Positions 9,749 to 17,898 of a stretch of DNA of 64,000 bases are shown here, piece after piece; within the stretch, counting starts at the first letter, position 1; each line of letters opens with the position of its first letter. The translations under genes were made by a program, and so were the position numbers. Source of the DNA: Flavobacteriia bacterium (lineage in GTDB: Bacteria; Bacteroidota; Bacteroidia; Flavobacteriales_D; Crocinitomicaceae); contig JACPDW010000020.1 in NCBI GenBank assembly GCA_016183815.1, forward strand, positions 184,548 to 248,547, read 5' to 3'. The notes under the pieces were generated by a model. It saw only the letters and a list, made by a program, of their open reading frames with translations, was not told the DNA's origin and did no database searches.

Positions 9749-10115
9749 GCTATAGTGAAAATGATATATGTCTTTTTAGATTAAAACTCAAAAATAGCAT
9801 TAAATATAATTAAATTTTATGAATGAATAAGAAAGTAATGAACTTTTTTTGTTTGAAAAAGTTTTATAAGTGATTTTTCAACCCATCCACCTCAGCAAGT
9901 ACACATTTGAATTTCTGTTTTTTCATAACAATTTTGTAATTCAAATTTAAAGAAAGAAGAAATTAAAAATCAAGAAAATGTAACTATTCATAGTTTAAAT
10001 TATTGGATAAAAAGTACAACAAACTTAAAAACAGTTCTCAAAATGAAACTAATACGAATAAAGTGTGTTAAATTTATTCAATTTACCTGTATCATTTAGT
10101 GTTTATAAACTCGTA
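9749..10115. other. Intergenic stretch without a recognisable gene
   Basis: Contains only AT-rich sequence. A stop-free stretch on the + strand around 9940-10060 has coding-like composition (for example KKEEIKNQENVTIHSLNYW) but no start and no known family, so it may be a gene remnant. No RNA gene or terminator was recognised. Confidence 0.4.
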
Positions 10116-10259
10116 CTAATTTCCATTGACCAAAATCTTAGTTTTTTTCAAATTCATCACTTGAAGGGCTTTACTATAATCAAGTATAGCTTTGAGTATG
10201 TCATTTTTTGGTTGTGTAGTAGATTTAGGAAGTTTTTGAGGAGGTAACGTCTTAATCAT
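10116..10259 (-). CDS. Very small conserved-looking protein (47 aa)
   Basis: ATG at 10259-10257 to TAG at 10116-10118 encodes a 47-residue basic protein with a lysine/proline-rich start (MIKTLPPQKLPKSTTQPK). An amphipathic segment follows (ILKAILDYSKALQVMNLKKT) and the end is ILVNGN. Similar 40-50 aa proteins containing IL(N/D)YSKAL are, as I recall, widespread and unnamed in Bacteroidota. The opposite-strand 60-codon frame (10065-10247) looks like its shadow. No neighbour indicates a function. An antitoxin-like or nucleic-acid-binding role would be a guess. Confidence 0.55.
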   Translation of the reverse strand: MIKTLPPQKLPKSTTQPKNDILKAILDYSKALQVMNLKKTKILVNGN

Positions 10260-10306
10260 AGGCCATATTTATTTGCTTTACAATAATTAACGCATGAATT
10301 TAAAAT

Positions 10307-11062
10307 TTATTTCATTATCTGATATTTTTTTTTAGCTTCATTTCTACTACATGAATTAAAATGCCACCATTCAGTTGGGATATTTACAAAACCCTGAGTT
10401 TTCATTACTTTTCGCAACAGTTTTCTATTATCCACCTGATGAATTGTCAACTTTCCAATAGATAAAAAATGTTGTTCTAGTCGTGGGTAAGCAAGTTCTC
10501 TAATGTCATCATAACCAGCTCCCATATCTAAAGGAACCTTGTCTTCATCGCAAATTGTTAAATCTACGGCAGCTCCGAAGTTGTGTAAACTTCCATTGGC
10601 TGGATTCGAAACAAATTTCACTCTTTTTTCTACTGGAATACTATCTAATGCCCTCCACATTTCTTGTTGTACAGACAGTGGTCTCGCCCCATCATAAACT
10701 AATAATGAGTATTTTGGATGAAGGGATTTTAAATACATTTGAACTTTTGATAGTCGAATTGCAACGTCTTTTTGAAGAAGTAGTTCATTAGTATGAAAAT
10801 ATAAGCGTTTTTTCATAAAATTATCGTTACCCGCATATTTTAAATCAATTTGAATACTAGAATCGATACTTTTTAAATCCACCAAAGAAGGGCTGGTGAT
10901 TTTTTTAAATTTATATTTTTGATTATCAGCATGTAAAGTGTTTTTTATTGATTTATTGATTGTTTCTTTTTTTATATTTTCTTTAATAGTATCCTTTTTA
11001 TTTTCACAAGAAAAAAATAGTAAACCTAAAAAAAAGAGAACTAATAGTAAATGTTTAATCAT
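10307..11062 (-). CDS. D-alanyl-D-alanine dipeptidase (VanX/DdpX family), lipoprotein
   Basis: M15D zinc peptidase that cleaves D-Ala-D-Ala, used in peptidoglycan turnover (and glycopeptide resistance in VanX itself). A lipoprotein signal peptide (MIKHLLLVLFFLGLLFFSC, lipobox ending at Cys19) and a lysine-rich linker precede the domain. Metal ligands are visible in SLHNFGAAVDLTIC (His and Asp) and in PTEWWHFN, with the catalytic Glu and third His ligand near residue 235. The DGARPLSVQQEMW segment carries the family's substrate-binding Arg. The length of 251 aa is normal once the lipoprotein leader is counted. No van regulatory or ligase genes are nearby, so a murein-recycling or nutritional role in the periplasm is the simplest reading. 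Confidence 0.88.
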   Translation of the reverse strand: MIKHLLLVLFFLGLLFFSCENKKDTIKENIKKETINKSIKNTLHADNQKYKFKKITSPSLVDLKSIDSSIQIDLKYAGNDNFMKKRLYFHTNELLLQKDVAIRLSKVQMYLKSLHPKYSLLVYDGARPLSVQQEMWRALDSIPVEKRVKFVSNPANGSLHNFGAAVDLTICDEDKVPLDMGAGYDDIRELAYPRLEQHFLSIGKLTIHQVDNRKLLRKVMKTQGFVNIPTEWWHFNSCSRNEAKKKYQIMK

Positions 11063-11150
11063 TTAGTGATAAATTTTTATTCAAATTAACTAAAAAATAA
11101 TTTACCATTTGAATTATATCTATTAAGTTTACAAACAAAATTGATATAAA

Positions 11151-12596
11151 ATGAAAATTCAAGACTTAAAGCCAAATAATTTATGGAATTACTTTTATGA
11201 AATTAATCTAATTCCTAGGGCTTCAAAAAAAGAGGAAAAAATTAGAGATTATTTGGTTTCTTTCGCAAAAAACAATCAAATAAAGTATCAAACAGACTCG
11301 GTTGGAAATGTTTTTTTATACAAAAATGCTACGTCAGGTTACGAGAACCACCCAATAATTACCTTACAAGCTCACATGGATATGGTGCATCAAAAAAACA
11401 ATGATACTGTTTTTGATTTTGATAATCAGGCTATTGAAATGCATATTGACGACGATTGGGTAAAAGCCAACGGCACCACTTTAGGCGCGGATAATGGTAT
11501 AGGTCTTGCTGCTATTTTAGCTGTTTTTGCTTCAAAAGACTTAAAACATCCTCCGTTAGAAGCTTTGATTACAATGGATGAAGAAACTGGAATGACAGGT
11601 GCTAAAAATTTAAACATCAACTATTTAAAAGGAAATACATTGCTGAATCTCGATAGTGAAGATGAAGAGGAATTTTCTATTGGTTGTGCCGGCGGTATGG
11701 ACACTAATACATCAAAAAATTATACACTTTTACCTATCAGTACTGTCAATATATCTTATGAATTTTCTTTATCAGGTTTATTAGGAGGTCATTCAGGAAT
11801 GGACATACATTTAGGAAGAGGGAATGCAAATAAATTGCTCAATAGAGTATTGTATGAATTATTATCTGTTGAGTTAACACAATTGGTAAGTTTTGTCGGA
11901 GGAAGTTTAAGAAATGCTATTCCAAGAGAAGCAAGAATGACTCTTACTTTTCCTTTTGAAAAAGAAGAACAACTTTTAGCTTTATGGCTAAATGTTACTG
12001 AAAAAATTTCATTAGAATATAAAACAATTGAACCTCAAATTCTATTTCAAGCAAAAAAAGTAGAAAATGAAAAGAATGCTATAAATAATGAAGATTCTAA
12101 AGATTTTTGTTCTTGTATTCACAGTGTATTTAATGGTGTTTATCGAATGAGTCCTGAAATGAAAGATTTAGTTGAAACGTCTTCAAATCTCGCATTAGTT
12201 AAACTAAAAAATGGACAATTTGAAACACAATCCTTGCAAAGATCTAGTATTCAGAGTGGGATTGAAGAAATTAGCAGGTCTGTAAAATGCGTATTTGAGT
12301 CTTTTTCTTGCAAGGTACAACAAGGTAATGACTATCCTGGTTGGAAGCCCAATCCAAATTCTATGATTGTACAAAAAATGAGTTCGTGGTATAAAGAAAT
12401 GTTTAATAAAAACCCAAAGATTTTGGCATGCCATGCTGGTTTAGAATGTGGAATATTATCGGCACACTTTCCAGAAATGGAAATGATTTCTTTTGGTCCA
12501 AACATTAAAGGTGCACATTCTCCTGATGAAAAAGTACAAATTAGTTCAGTTCAAAATTTTTGGAATTTTTTAGTCAAAACATTAGAGAACTTATAA
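11151..12596 (+). CDS. pepD: Cytosolic aminoacyl-histidine dipeptidase (peptidase D, M20C)
   Basis: Zinc dipeptidase releasing amino acids from Xaa-His and other dipeptides. Metal-binding motifs appear in order: LQAHMDMVHQK (near residue 77), ADNGIGLAAILAVF (near 115), the catalytic Glu pair MDEETGMTGA (near 142) and LDSEDEEE. The C-terminal CHAGLECGI and GPNIKGAHSPDE complete the metal site. The inserted lid domain carries the GGHSGMDIHLGR signature. The length of 481 aa matches the PepD family. No signal peptide is present. The ATG at 11151 follows an AT-rich leader. Confidence 0.93.
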   Translation: MKIQDLKPNNLWNYFYEINLIPRASKKEEKIRDYLVSFAKNNQIKYQTDSVGNVFLYKNATSGYENHPIITLQAHMDMVHQKNNDTVFDFDNQAIEMHIDDDWVKANGTTLGADNGIGLAAILAVFASKDLKHPPLEALITMDEETGMTGAKNLNINYLKGNTLLNLDSEDEEEFSIGCAGGMDTNTSKNYTLLPISTVNISYEFSLSGLLGGHSGMDIHLGRGNANKLLNRVLYELLSVELTQLVSFVGGSLRNAIPREARMTLTFPFEKEEQLLALWLNVTEKISLEYKTIEPQILFQAKKVENEKNAINNEDSKDFCSCIHSVFNGVYRMSPEMKDLVETSSNLALVKLKNGQFETQSLQRSSIQSGIEEISRSVKCVFESFSCKVQQGNDYPGWKPNPNSMIVQKMSSWYKEMFNKNPKILACHAGLECGILSAHFPEMEMISFGPNIKGAHSPDEKVQISSVQNFWNFLVKTLENL

Positions 12597-12686
12597 AATA
12601 ATTACTAAGATGGCTTAAAATATTATTTATTAAAAGATTTTACCCCAAAAAACTTTTTTCATTAAGTGTAATTATCAAATTTATAT

Positions 12687-12694
12687 TAATTTTG
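12687..12694 (+). promoter_or_regulatory. -7 promoter element of tRNA-Ser
   Basis: TAATTTTG matches the TAnnTTTG consensus and lies 12 bp before the mature tRNA 5' end. This is the expected position for a tRNA transcribed with a very short leader. Confidence 0.6.
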
Positions 12695-12706
12695 TATCGT
12701 TAAACA

Positions 12707-12793
12707 GGTGGGATGGGTGAGTGGCTGAAACCAACAGTTTGCTAAACTGTCGTACGGGAAACTGTACCGCGGGTTCGAATCCCGCTCCCACCG
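12707..12793 (+). tRNA. tRNA-Ser (anticodon GCT)
   Basis: Acceptor stem GGTGGGA (12707-12713) pairs with TCCCACC (12786-12792), with discriminator G at 12793. The anticodon loop TTGCTAA lies within CAGTTTGCTAAACTG, giving anticodon GCT for AGY serine codons. A long variable arm (CGTACGGGAAACTGTACCG) is typical of a class II tRNA. The T-arm is CGGGTTCGAATCCCG. CCA is not encoded. Confidence 0.95.
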
Positions 12794-13036
12794 CTAATAG
12801 AATTAAGCTTAACAAATACAAAGTGCGCGGGATGAGAACCTCAGGGTTCGTGCCGGAGCGAAGCGGAGACCATCGAAAACCGACGAAAGGAGGTTGAGAT
12901 AATCCCGCTCCCACCGCTAATAGTATTAAGCTTAACAAATACAAAGTGCACGGGATGATAACCTCAGGGTTCGTACCGGAGCGAAGCGGAGACCGACGTA
13001 AGGATGTTGAGATAATCTCGTTCACATCGCCTATTC
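12779..13036 (+). repeat. Tandem repeat seeded by the tRNA-Ser 3' end
   Basis: The last 15 bases of tRNA-Ser plus the following spacer recur. AATCCCGCTCCCACCGCTAA occurs at 12779 and 12901, and a degenerate third copy of the tRNA end (AATCTCGTTCACATCG) lies at 13014. The units are 122 and 113 bp, differing mainly by a 9-bp deletion. Each holds CCGGAGCGAAGCGGAGACC and CTCAGGGTTCGT. No complete ORF fits inside. It resembles the debris left around tRNAs by the tRNA-end/GIY-YIG units seen at the end of this window. Downstream to 13233 nothing was recognised. Confidence 0.8.
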
Positions 13037-13233
13037 AAAACGGCTATTTTTACATTCTTTTCAATTTAATTTAGTCGCAAGAAACTATTATCTTTTTCTA
13101 ATTCCAAAACCAGAATAGCAAAGTATTTTTGTTTTTTTCATAGACTAATCAATATTCAAGTACTTATACTTAAAATCCTAAGTACAAATTATCAATCTAC
13201 TAAATTTTTTCAAAATATAAGTTTTAACAGATT

Positions 13234-13241
13234 TAAATTTG
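13234..13241 (+). promoter_or_regulatory. -7 promoter element for the small basic protein gene
   Basis: TAAATTTG fits TAnnTTTG and lies 31 bp upstream of the ATG at 13273. Confidence 0.5.
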
Positions 13242-13272
13242 CTTCATTATTAACAATTAAAAAAATTGCCCT

Positions 13273-13668
13273 ATGAAAAAATTTAACTTAAATTGGAAAA
13301 AAGTAAGTATGTTGGTTTTTACTTTTACATTTATTAGTTTTGAAGCAAATACTTCAACTTTAACTGAAAATGAAATTAGTTTAGAGAAACCTTACAATCT
13401 TGAAGTAGCTACCAATAATGAAATTTCTAATGAAATAATTTCAATTGATGGACTATTTAAAAGAAACAATATAAAAGCAGACAAAAAACCTAACTATTAC
13501 AAAAAAAGTAAAAAACCAAGTGCAATAAGTCAATATTATTTAAAAAATCAATCTAAATCAGCATTAAGATGTATTAAAATTTCAAATAAAAGACATTACA
13601 ATAATAAAAAATTTATCCGTTATAGTCACAAAAAACATTTTAAATTATTTAAATCAAGTAGATTTTGA
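13273..13668 (+). CDS. Small basic exported protein of unknown function
   Basis: I do not recognise the family. The 131-aa product starts with a signal-peptide-like segment (MKKFNLNWKKVSMLVFTFTF), followed by an acidic/asparagine-rich stretch. From about residue 62 the C-terminal half is strongly basic, with many Lys, Tyr and His (KKPNYYKKSKKPS; NKRHYNNKKF). One cysteine (RCIKIS) is present. It has its own promoter-like element and ends in front of a clear terminator, so it is probably a single-gene unit. A surface or nucleic-acid/polyanion-binding role is possible but not supported further. Confidence 0.65.
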   Translation: MKKFNLNWKKVSMLVFTFTFISFEANTSTLTENEISLEKPYNLEVATNNEISNEIISIDGLFKRNNIKADKKPNYYKKSKKPSAISQYYLKNQSKSALRCIKISNKRHYNNKKFIRYSHKKHFKLFKSSRF

Positions 13669-13697
13669 GTATAATACCATTTAACAAAATATTCATT

Positions 13698-13729
13698 AAA
13701 GGTTAATTAAATTCAATTAACCTTTTTTT
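13698..13729. terminator. Bidirectional hairpin terminator
   Basis: AAAGGTTAATT and AATTAACCTTT form an 11-bp stem flanked by A and T runs. It sits between the convergent small-protein gene (+) and rhodanese gene (-) and can serve both. Confidence 0.8.
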
Positions 13730-14033
13730 ATTTAGAATATTTCCTTAACGAATGCCAAGAACCGCCATTATGAACTTTTTCATAGCCATTGGATTTCAAA
13801 ATCATTTTTGCTGAACCACTTCTCATGCCAGATGCACAGCAAGTAATAATTGCTTTTGATTTATCTAACTTTTTTAAGTTTGATTTTAATTGATCTAAAG
13901 GAATGTTTATCGAACCTTTTACATGACCACCTTGATATTCACCTTTTGAACGAACATCAACTATTAATGCTCCTTCAGTTATCCATTCCTGTACATCAAT
14001 TTTTTTTCCAAATAGTGAGGAGAAAATACCCAT
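13728..14033 (-). CDS. Rhodanese-like single-domain protein
   Basis: Sulfur-carrier or sulfurtransferase domain of 101 aa. It has the rhodanese signature DVRSKGEYQGGHVKGSINIP and an active-site loop ITCCASGMRSGSAK with the persulfide-forming Cys followed by the six-residue loop. A short N-terminal segment (MGIFSSLFGKK) is common in this Bacteroidota group. It lies 1 bp downstream of a second rhodanese gene on the same strand, with which it is probably co-transcribed. The sulfur acceptor is not evident; the nearest iron-sulfur genes (NifU-C, Mrp) are about 1.5 kb away on the same strand. Confidence 0.88.
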   Translation of the reverse strand: MGIFSSLFGKKIDVQEWITEGALIVDVRSKGEYQGGHVKGSINIPLDQLKSNLKKLDKSKAIITCCASGMRSGSAKMILKSNGYEKVHNGGSWHSLRKYSK

Positions 14034-14034
14034 A

Positions 14035-14283
14035 TTAATTATTTTTAACTAAAAAATTAACATCTAACCAACATCCTCCGTTCTCACATCTTATACCCTG
14101 TGCTTGCAAAAAATAGGTCGCCTGACCACTTCTTGCTCCACTAGCACAGCATAAAACAATTGGTTCGTTCATTTTTTTTAATTCATCAACTCTATTGGGA
14201 ATTTCTTGTAAAGGTATGTTTATGCTTCCAGCTACATGTCCTCCCATGTATTCTGCTGGTGTTCTAACGTCTATAATTGTCAT
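14035..14283 (-). CDS. Rhodanese-like protein, short form
   Basis: An 82-aa rhodanese domain beginning directly at the conserved TIIDVRTPAEYMGGHVAGSI, with active-site loop VLCCASGARSGQAT. The first helix and strand of a typical domain are missing, yet the catalytic loop is intact. Such minimal rhodaneses are common. It is the first gene of a two-gene rhodanese pair and is preceded by a TAnnTTTG element. The paired genes look like products of an old duplication. Confidence 0.85.
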   Translation of the reverse strand: MTIIDVRTPAEYMGGHVAGSINIPLQEIPNRVDELKKMNEPIVLCCASGARSGQATYFLQAQGIRCENGGCWLDVNFLVKNN

Positions 14284-14301
14284 TTTTTATTTTTTATTTT
14301 G

Positions 14302-14309
14302 CAAATTTA
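14302..14309 (-). promoter_or_regulatory. -7 promoter element for the rhodanese pair
   Basis: On the minus strand TAAATTTG matches TAnnTTTG, 18 bp upstream of the start at 14283. Confidence 0.5.
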
Positions 14310-14397
14310 ATTTAGAAAACAATTTTTTATTGTAACGCAAGTTACCGTGAAATGAAAATTTTAGTAAATTTTACCTCAATTCAAAAAGTAAGTTAGT

Positions 14398-15837
14398 TTA
14401 GGATAGAATTTTGGTTTTAGTGAATACCTTTTTTTCTTTGATATTCTTTAAATACATTGATACAAGTTTAATTGAAAGAATAAAAGCAATCGGTAAGATG
14501 GGCGTAATGTATCTTTCTTCATTCATTCTTTGGATATATGAAAGATAAAACATGAAAATAAATATAGCTAAAGATGTGAAGAACAACATGTTTTTATATT
14601 TAATAGTAATTACATAAAGCATTGAAAATATAACAGAAAACATTACCACAAACAAACATGCCCATCGTAAAATTTCCATCCAAAATTCTCCTCTAAAATC
14701 ATATTGAAAGATTTTTAAATTTAAATGAGAACTTTTTATTTGCTTCCATAAACTTAATAATGGTGTTTTTAAATAATAATCAATTGGATATTTTTTAATT
14801 AATTCACTCTGAAGCAATTTAATGTGTTTTTCAAATTCTAATTCGCCTTTATGAGGACCATTTAACATTTTATAATTCTTAAAATGTATAAATCTGTATT
14901 TATGTAAACTTTGGTACTCTTTTAATAAAGGTATAATTTTTATATGAAATTTTTGAGGAACATTGAGTAAAGCTGTATTAATAGCATTTTCTGTAGTGTC
15001 ATAAGTTAATGCTCCAGCAACGGCATGGAAATTTTCAGGAACATACTCCCATACTCGATATAAATCAGTCAAAACTCTATGACTTGGTCTAAACATTCCG
15101 TTATTAGTATAAGAATAAATAGGATGTAATCCTGGATAAGATTTATTAATTACAGTAGCTCTAATGCTCCAAAATAGAAATGGTAAATAAAGTAAAATAG
15201 ACCAAAAAAAGATATTCCTTCGTAAATGAAAAATAAAAGAAAAATGGAATAATGCTATAAAAATTCCTAATTGAGGTCGTAACAACAATAAATATGCTGC
15301 GGCTAAACAGAAGAGGATAAGGTAGCTTTTTTTATAATTAAAAATACATTTTAAATTAAAGAAAAAAACAGCAAGTAACACAAAAGGAGTGATGCTCTCT
15401 GTTATAGTAAAATACATAAATCCGCTAAAACAAGGCAACAATCCATAAATCAAACTGGAATAAATAGCCCATTTTTTTGAAAATAGAAGGGTAGTTATTC
15501 TACTAAAAATAAAAACAGACAAAAAAAATGCTGAAATTTGAAAAATTTTTAGAATTATCCATGGATTATCGTTATAAATTGTTTTACAAGTTAAAAAGAA
15601 CAATCCATAACCAGGAGGTCGAAGAAAAAAAGAGGTTATTGATTTTGAATTGTCTTTCCATTCTCCAATTTCCAGCCAATTTTGAGGAGGTCTAAGATAA
15701 CTGGATTCGTCCGCACAAGTTATTAAACCATTCTGACTTGGAAATTGATTATTAAGTGAATATTGATTGTATTCTTGATAAAATACAGCAAAAAGAGTAC
15801 TAACAAATGCTATTAATAAACTTTTTTTATGGGACAA
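14398..15837 (-). CDS. Polytopic GT-C-type glycosyltransferase (ArnT/PMT-like)
   Basis: A 479-aa integral membrane protein with about ten hydrophobic helices (for example LILFCLAAAYLLLLRPQLGI and CLFVVMFSVIFSMLYVITI). A first periplasmic loop contains the acidic DE pair in CADESSYLRPP, as expected of lipid-linked GT-C enzymes. RMNEERYITPILPIAFI near the C-terminus is the loop motif seen in ArnT/glycosyltransferase 39-like proteins. It probably transfers a sugar from a polyprenyl-phosphate donor in the inner membrane. The start overlaps the end of the NifU-like gene by 11 bp, so the two are translationally coupled although functionally unrelated. The acceptor is unknown. Confidence 0.75.
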   Translation of the reverse strand: MSHKKSLLIAFVSTLFAVFYQEYNQYSLNNQFPSQNGLITCADESSYLRPPQNWLEIGEWKDNSKSITSFFLRPPGYGLFFLTCKTIYNDNPWIILKIFQISAFFLSVFIFSRITTLLFSKKWAIYSSLIYGLLPCFSGFMYFTITESITPFVLLAVFFFNLKCIFNYKKSYLILFCLAAAYLLLLRPQLGIFIALFHFSFIFHLRRNIFFWSILLYLPFLFWSIRATVINKSYPGLHPIYSYTNNGMFRPSHRVLTDLYRVWEYVPENFHAVAGALTYDTTENAINTALLNVPQKFHIKIIPLLKEYQSLHKYRFIHFKNYKMLNGPHKGELEFEKHIKLLQSELIKKYPIDYYLKTPLLSLWKQIKSSHLNLKIFQYDFRGEFWMEILRWACLFVVMFSVIFSMLYVITIKYKNMLFFTSLAIFIFMFYLSYIQRMNEERYITPILPIAFILSIKLVSMYLKNIKEKKVFTKTKILS

Positions 15838-16087
15838 GGTCTGTTAAATTTATAGCAACTACCCCTTTAATATCAGGAATAGCTTTTTTAATAGCTTCTT
15901 CAACTCCAGCTTTTAAGGTCATTAAACTCATGGAACAATCGCTACAATTCCCTAAAAGTTTAACTTGAATTATTCCTTCCGGAGTTAAATCAACAAATTC
16001 AATATCACCTCCATCAGCATGTAAAAATGGTTTGATTTGTTCTAATGTTTCGTTGATTTTATCTATTGTTTGTTTGTTTGTTTTCAT
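15827..16087 (-). CDS. NifU C-terminal-domain iron-sulfur carrier
   Basis: An 86-aa Nfu-type protein that binds a labile [4Fe-4S] cluster at a homodimer interface and passes it to targets. The GNCSDCSMSLMTLKAGVE segment has the invariant CxxC, and FLHADGGDIEFVDL precedes it. It lies 10 bp downstream of the mrp ATPase gene, a frequent pairing in iron-sulfur cluster carrier operons. Its length equals the bare NifU-C domain, with no IscU-like N-terminal part. Confidence 0.92.
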   Translation of the reverse strand: MKTNKQTIDKINETLEQIKPFLHADGGDIEFVDLTPEGIIQVKLLGNCSDCSMSLMTLKAGVEEAIKKAIPDIKGVVAINLTDLVP

Positions 16088-16097
16088 AATAAATTTC

Positions 16098-17183
16098 TTA
16101 TGCTGTTGCTTTTTCTTTTTCTTTGTTTTTAATTTTTTGAACTTGTTCTATAAATCGTTCGACCATTTGAGTTAATTCTTTTGATATTTCAGCATTTTCC
16201 TGAAAAATTGCAGGACGACCAACATCACCAGATTCTCGAACACTTTGAACTAATGGAATATGACCTAAAAAACATTCATTTATTCCTTCTGCTAAATTTT
16301 TTACACCATCACGACCAAAAAGATAATACTTATTATTTGGTAGTTCAGCAGGGGTAAACCATGACATGTTTTCAATCAAACCAACGATAGGTACGTTGAT
16401 ACTTTCTAACTTAAACATGTTTACTCCTTTACGTGCGTCTGCAAGTGCAACTTCTTGAGGTGTGCTTACGATTACTACGCCATCTAATGGAACTGTTTGA
16501 ACTAAAGAAAGATGAATATCTCCTGTACCTGGGGGCAAATCTATGAGTAAATAATCTAATTTTCCCCAATATGCGTCGGTAAATAATTGAGTTAATGCTT
16601 TTGCAGCCATTGGACCTCTCCAAACTACAGCACTGTCTTGGTCAGTAAAAAAACCAATGGATAAAATTTTTATACCATAACTAATGATTGGATTTATTTT
16701 TGAAACACCTTCAACATCAATCATTTCAGGACGTTCACCAACTAAATCAAACATTGTTGGTATTGAAGGGCCATAAATGTCTGCATCAACTATTCCAACA
16801 CGAAATCCTTTTTTTGCTAATCCACCAGCTAAGTTTGCTGTTACAGTTGATTTTCCGACACCACCTTTTCCTGAGGCAACAGCTATTATATTTTTTACTT
16901 CTGGTAAAATTTTTCTTTTTACTAATTCGCTTTCAGCTGGAAGAGCACTCACTATTAGTTCAAATTTAAAATCTTCTCCAAGTTGTTTTTTTATTTGATA
17001 AGCAATTTGTTCGTGCATTCTTTTTCGTGCATGAAACGCTGGGTTAGAAATAGATACTTGAACATGAAACGTTTCATCTCTTAGCTCTAAAGTTTTAACT
17101 AAATCTGCACTTACTAAATCTTTTCTAATGTCCGGCTCAATGATGTTGGACAATATTTCTTTGATAATTTGTATATTATCCAT
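16098..17183 (-). CDS. Mrp/ApbC-family iron-sulfur cluster carrier ATPase
   Basis: A P-loop ATPase of 361 aa that transfers [4Fe-4S] clusters. An N-terminal MIP18/DUF59 domain (about residues 1-85, NIIEPDIRKDLVSADLVK) is fused to the Mrp domain. The deviant Walker A is ASGKGGVGKSTVTANLA (near residue 102), followed by DADIYGPSIPTMF and LIDLPPGTGDIHLSL. The GLIENMSWFTP segment replaces the CxxC found in many Mrp/ApbC proteins, so cluster binding may use other residues or the partner NifU-C. The gene overlaps the upstream lipoprotein gene at base 17183 and precedes nifU-C. Confidence 0.92.
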   Translation of the reverse strand: MDNIQIIKEILSNIIEPDIRKDLVSADLVKTLELRDETFHVQVSISNPAFHARKRMHEQIAYQIKKQLGEDFKFELIVSALPAESELVKRKILPEVKNIIAVASGKGGVGKSTVTANLAGGLAKKGFRVGIVDADIYGPSIPTMFDLVGERPEMIDVEGVSKINPIISYGIKILSIGFFTDQDSAVVWRGPMAAKALTQLFTDAYWGKLDYLLIDLPPGTGDIHLSLVQTVPLDGVVIVSTPQEVALADARKGVNMFKLESINVPIVGLIENMSWFTPAELPNNKYYLFGRDGVKNLAEGINECFLGHIPLVQSVRESGDVGRPAIFQENAEISKELTQMVERFIEQVQKIKNKEKEKATA

Positions 17184-17776
17184 TAAACTTTTTCATTTAT
17201 TGGTTTTACTGAACGAATAGATTTTGCCATTAATTCAATTATCATTTTTTCAAAACCGTCATCTCTACTTCTAAAAACATAGGTGATGTTATTGATGACT
17301 TTTTGACCAAAAACATGATAGGATTTATGAACTAAACCAACTGATTTTGGAGCTGATTTTTCTCCATCAACTGTTAATATTCTTTCATACATAATAAAAT
17401 CAGCTTCGTTGTAAATGTATTTAATTTTATAAAATTTTAAACCTTCAAGTTTTCTTTTCTCTTCTTTTACCATTTCTCTATCGTCTCCCCAATCATCTAT
17501 AATCATGTGAAAATTTGGACCCACCATCAACTCCCATCTAAAATCATCTTCAGAATGTTTAATTTCTGGCTCTGTTGAAGCACCAATATTTGCCGTTTCG
17601 TCTGGCAACATGATTGTGGCTGGAATGTCGTAATTTTTTAGAGAAAACCCTTTAAACTCATACAATTCATCGTCAAGAATCTCTAAACTATTTTCCTCTT
17701 TTTTCTGACCATTACAAGAAGTTATGACAAATAATAAAAGGATGAAAAAAGAAAAAATTAAGTATTGTTTTTTCAT
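17183..17776 (-). CDS. Lipoprotein of unknown function
   Basis: A 197-aa predicted lipoprotein: signal peptide MKKQYLIFSFFILLLFVITSC with the lipobox Cys at position 21. The mature part is an alpha/beta domain with no family I can name (IMLPDETANIGASTEPE; FHMIIDDWGDDREMVKEEK). It is the first gene of a minus-strand run with mrp and nifU-C (1-bp overlap with mrp). A preceding TAATTTTG element supports it as the operon head. Confidence 0.7.
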   Translation of the reverse strand: MKKQYLIFSFFILLLFVITSCNGQKKEENSLEILDDELYEFKGFSLKNYDIPATIMLPDETANIGASTEPEIKHSEDDFRWELMVGPNFHMIIDDWGDDREMVKEEKRKLEGLKFYKIKYIYNEADFIMYERILTVDGEKSAPKSVGLVHKSYHVFGQKVINNITYVFRSRDDGFEKMIIELMAKSIRSVKPINEKV

Positions 17777-17794
17777 ATTTAATAATGTTTATCA

Positions 17795-17802
17795 CAAAAT
17801 TA
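17795..17802 (-). promoter_or_regulatory. -7 promoter element for the lipoprotein-mrp-nifU-GT operon
   Basis: The minus strand reads TAATTTTG (TAnnTTTG), 18 bp upstream of the lipoprotein start codon. Confidence 0.55.
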
Positions 17803-17898
17803 ATATTTTTTTAGATTGTTTCTATAAAAATATATAAAGAAGTAGAAAATTTGACTTCTAATTAATGGAAAAATAACAAATCTTAATAAAAACGATTT

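Noticed and set aside
10065-10247. 60-codon plus-strand frame
   Set aside because: Antisense to the small gene at 10116-10259, whose minus-strand translation looks far more protein-like.
12681-13025. 114-codon minus-strand frame over tRNA-Ser and its repeats
   Set aside because: It is created by the tandem repeat (the protein repeats the same phrase twice) and overlaps a tRNA on the opposite strand.
12779-13036. Possible CRISPR array
   Set aside because: Only two to three units of over 110 bp, containing tRNA sequence, with no short repeat/spacer alternation and no cas genes.
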